DNA from: Falsirhodobacter algicola
GTDB lineage: Bacteria > Pseudomonadota > Alphaproteobacteria > Rhodobacterales > Rhodobacteraceae
DNA length: 64,000 nucleotides
Direction: 5' to 3'
Assembly (NCBI RefSeq): GCF_018279165.1
Contig: NZ_CP047289.1
Location: forward strand, 62,001-126,000
Below are positions 62,204 to 64,000 of the stretch, one piece after another (within the stretch, counting starts at the first letter, position 1; each line of letters starts with the position of its first letter). The translations under genes and the position numbers were made by a program. Below the pieces are notes generated by a model, which was given only the letters and a program-made list of their open reading frames with translations, was not told the DNA's origin and did not search any database.

Positions 62204-63067
62204 ATGATCTTCATCCGCCTCGTCCTGACCGCCGTGATCGCCATCGCCGCCGTGTTCTGCGGCCTCTATGTCTGGGATCAGGTGTTCCGCGACCCGTGGA
62301 CGCGCGATGCGCATGTGCGGGCGAACCTCGTGCGCGTGGCGCCGCAGGTCTCGGGCGCGGTGACGGAGGTGCCGGTGGCCAACAACGCCTCGGTGCAGGC
62401 CGGCGATCTTCTGTTCCGCATTGACGATGCCAGCTACCGCCTTGCCCTTGCGCAGGCCGAGGCGAACCTTGCCAATGCCAAAGCGACCGCCGCCAATGCC
62501 CGCCAGCAGGCCGACCGGCTGAAGCAGATCCAAGACCGCGAGGCGCTGGCCGTCGCCGCCGTCAATCTGGAGGAGGCGGAGCTTCAGGCCGATGCCGCCG
62601 ATGCCGATGTGAAGGCCGCCGAGGCGCAGCTTAGCAAGGCGCAGCTCGATCTTTCGCGCTGCGAGGTCCGTGCGCCGGTGGCGGGGCAGGTGACGAACCT
62701 CGGGATCCATATCGGCGATTACGCCAGCACCGGCACCGCCGCGATGACGCTGATCGACACCGGCAGCTTCCGCGTCGATGCCTTCTTCATGGAAACGCAG
62801 ATCGACCGGATCGCGGTGGGCGATGCGGCCCGCATCCGCCTGATGGCGAATGGCGAGGAACTGACAGGCACGGTGACGGGCATCGCCTCGGGGATTTCTT
62901 ATGCGCAGGACACGTCCAGCTCGCTCTTGCAGGCGCCGGAGCCGTCGTTCCAATGGATCCGGCTGGCGCAGCGCATCCCGGTGGAGATCGCGCTGACCTC
63001 GCAGCCGGCGCGCATCGGGCTGGCGAACGGATTGACGGTGACGGCCCGCGTCGCCGCCGAGGACTGA
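62204..63067 (+). CDS. HlyD-type membrane fusion protein (AaeA-like)
   Basis: A 287-residue periplasmic adaptor with an N-terminal anchor helix (LVLTAVIAIAAVFCGLYVW). RANLVRVAPQVSGAVTEVPV and RAPVAGQVTNLGIHIGDY form the lipoyl-like hairpin, with a short coiled-coil hairpin between (about 75-135). It links the FUSC pump to an outer-membrane channel. It starts 1 bp after the DUF1656 stop. Last gene of the five-gene operon. Confidence 0.9.
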   Translation: MIFIRLVLTAVIAIAAVFCGLYVWDQVFRDPWTRDAHVRANLVRVAPQVSGAVTEVPVANNASVQAGDLLFRIDDASYRLALAQAEANLANAKATAANARQQADRLKQIQDREALAVAAVNLEEAELQADAADADVKAAEAQLSKAQLDLSRCEVRAPVAGQVTNLGIHIGDYASTGTAAMTLIDTGSFRVDAFFMETQIDRIAVGDAARIRLMANGEELTGTVTGIASGISYAQDTSSSLLQAPEPSFQWIRLAQRIPVEIALTSQPARIGLANGLTVTARVAAED

Positions 63068-63105
63068 GGCTTGCGCGGGGGTTGGGCTGTGCCCACATCG
63101 GTGCC

Positions 63106-63399
63106 ATGCCCGATCCCGTCTGCCCCTTGTGTCTGCGGCCGATTCCGCCGGATGTGCCGCAAAGCCTGCACCACCTCGTTCCCAAGCTGAAGGGCGGGGC
63201 CAAGGGGCCGACCGTGCTGCTGCATCATCAATGTCACAAGGAAATCCACGCCGTCCTGACCGAGGCGGAATTGGCGCGGGAGTTCAACACCCTCGAGGCG
63301 CTGCGCGCCCATCCGCGCCTACGCCGCTTTGCCGATTGGATCGCGAAGCGGCCGCCGGGGTTCCTGTCGCGGACCCCCGGCGGCACGCGCAAACGTTAG
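63106..63399 (+). CDS. Small HNH endonuclease-like protein
   Basis: A 97-residue protein with CPLCLRPIP (CxxC), LHHLVPKLKGG and HHQCHKEIH, the His-Asn/His zinc-finger layout of HNH nucleases. It lacks any targeting domain. The role is unknown; solitary proteins of this size occur in many proteobacteria. Its stop overlaps the SDR stop on the other strand. Confidence 0.75.
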   Translation: MPDPVCPLCLRPIPPDVPQSLHHLVPKLKGGAKGPTVLLHHQCHKEIHAVLTEAELAREFNTLEALRAHPRLRRFADWIAKRPPGFLSRTPGGTRKR

Positions 63400-64000
63400 A
63401 CCGTCAGCACGGCGCCGGAATCGACGCGGTAATTGGCGCCGTTCACGAAGCTGGCCTGCTGCGAGCAAAGGAACACGATCACGGCCGCGACCTCTTCGGC
63501 CTCGCCGCGGCGGTTCAGGGCCATGCCGGGGCGGTTCTCCTTCAGGAAGGACTCGATCGCCTCCTCGAAGCTTTCGCCGCGTTCCTCGGCTCGGTTGCGC
63601 ATCATGGCATCCGTCATCGGCGATGCGATGAAGGCCGGGGCGACGGTGTTCACCAGCACGTTGTCCGGCCCATAGGCCTTCGACAGACCCTTGGCCAGCG
63701 TCGTGATCGCGGCCTTGCTGGCGCAATAGGGCAGCTCTTCGACATAGGGCTGCTCGGCATCCTCGGAACTGACGAGGATGACGCGGCCCCAGCCCTTGCG
63801 GCGCATGGCGGGGATGGCGGCGCGGCTGATGCGGACGGCCGACATCAGGTTCGTCTCCATCGTGTGGTGCCAGCCGTCATCGTCGATCTCGAGGAAATCG
63901 CCCTGCGCGCCGGTGATGCCGGCGGCGCTGACGAGGATGTCCGGCTCGCCCATGGCGGCGGTCACGTCCTTGTAGAGGCGGGCGGTGTCGGCGCTGTCGG
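63396..64000 (-). CDS. SDR family oxidoreductase, partial (5' end outside window)
   Basis: About 200 C-terminal residues of a classical short-chain dehydrogenase. DILVSAAGITG is the NAG-like motif, LVSSEDA includes the catalytic Ser, YCASKAAI is YxxxK, and the C-terminus ends NYRVDSGAVLTV as in 3-oxoacyl-ACP reductase-like enzymes. The Rossmann glycine motif lies beyond the window. Substrate unknown. Confidence 0.9.
   Translation of the reverse strand, partial: DSADTARLYKDVTAAMGEPDILVSAAGITGAQGDFLEIDDDGWHHTMETNLMSAVRISRAAIPAMRRKGWGRVILVSSEDAEQPYVEELPYCASKAAITTLAKGLSKAYGPDNVLVNTVAPAFIASPMTDAMMRNRAEERGESFEEAIESFLKENRPGMALNRRGEAEEVAAVIVFLCSQQASFVNGANYRVDSGAVLTV

Overview
The window is a GC-rich, densely coded chromosomal stretch from an alphaproteobacterium, most likely a Rhodobacterales (Rhodobacter/Paracoccus-type) organism. 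The evidence is the gene order sdh - mcl2-like - mdh - sucCD - sucAB - lpd, the small extra genes inside that TCA block, a SAM-II-type leader before metZ, and the many ATGA or TGATG start/stop overlaps. I see no insertion sequence, prophage, CRISPR array, rRNA or replication origin. No gene-free stretch exceeds about 230 bases.

Region 1 (1-14,900) is a TCA-cycle island. On the minus strand lie sdhC, sdhD, sdhA and a small lipoprotein gene; sdhB is presumably just outside the left edge. A malyl-CoA thioesterase-like gene coupled to a DUF1737 gene is also on the minus strand. On the plus strand are mdh with a coupled glycosyltransferase, then sucC, sucD, sucA, sucB, two small genes and lpd, closed by a hairpin terminator. 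The sdhC and sucC upstream regions carry the same two-site motif: paired GTGATCAC palindromes 21 bp apart, followed at equal distance by a T-tract. This points to one regulator acting on both halves of the cycle.

Region 2 (14,950-24,400) holds a PlsB-like acyltransferase, a RecD-like helicase, pyrD, a DUF952 gene, a periplasmic 5'-nucleotidase, tRNA-Gly(UCC), glpX, homoserine dehydrogenase (hom, with its ribosome-binding site in a hairpin), and a coupled flavin reductase/lipoprotein pair.

Region 3 (24,400-36,400, minus strand) is a housekeeping block. It contains purF, cvpA, radA, the Mla-type transporter genes mlaF and mlaE, alr, ptsP, lysC, a bestrophin-like channel gene and purD.

Region 4 (36,400-49,850) carries xseA, a small secreted protein, ftsY, a DMT transporter, yciB, a glutathione transferase, an alpha/beta hydrolase, metZ behind a SAM-II-like riboswitch and terminator, folE2, trkH, glyQ and glyS.

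Region 5 (49,850-64,000) starts with a compositionally different GT61 glycosyltransferase. Next come a PPDK-like protein whose ATP-grasp domain looks degenerate, a SleB-type hydrolase, folB (with an extra C-terminal domain), folP, glmM, a 37-residue membrane microprotein and ilvC. Divergent from ilvC is a five-gene coupled operon: two tandem Lrp/AsnC regulators, then an AaeB-like FUSC pump, an AaeX-like DUF1656 protein and an AaeA-like HlyD adaptor. This operon and the shared TCA operator are the best candidates for undescribed biology. The window ends with a small HNH protein and a truncated SDR gene.
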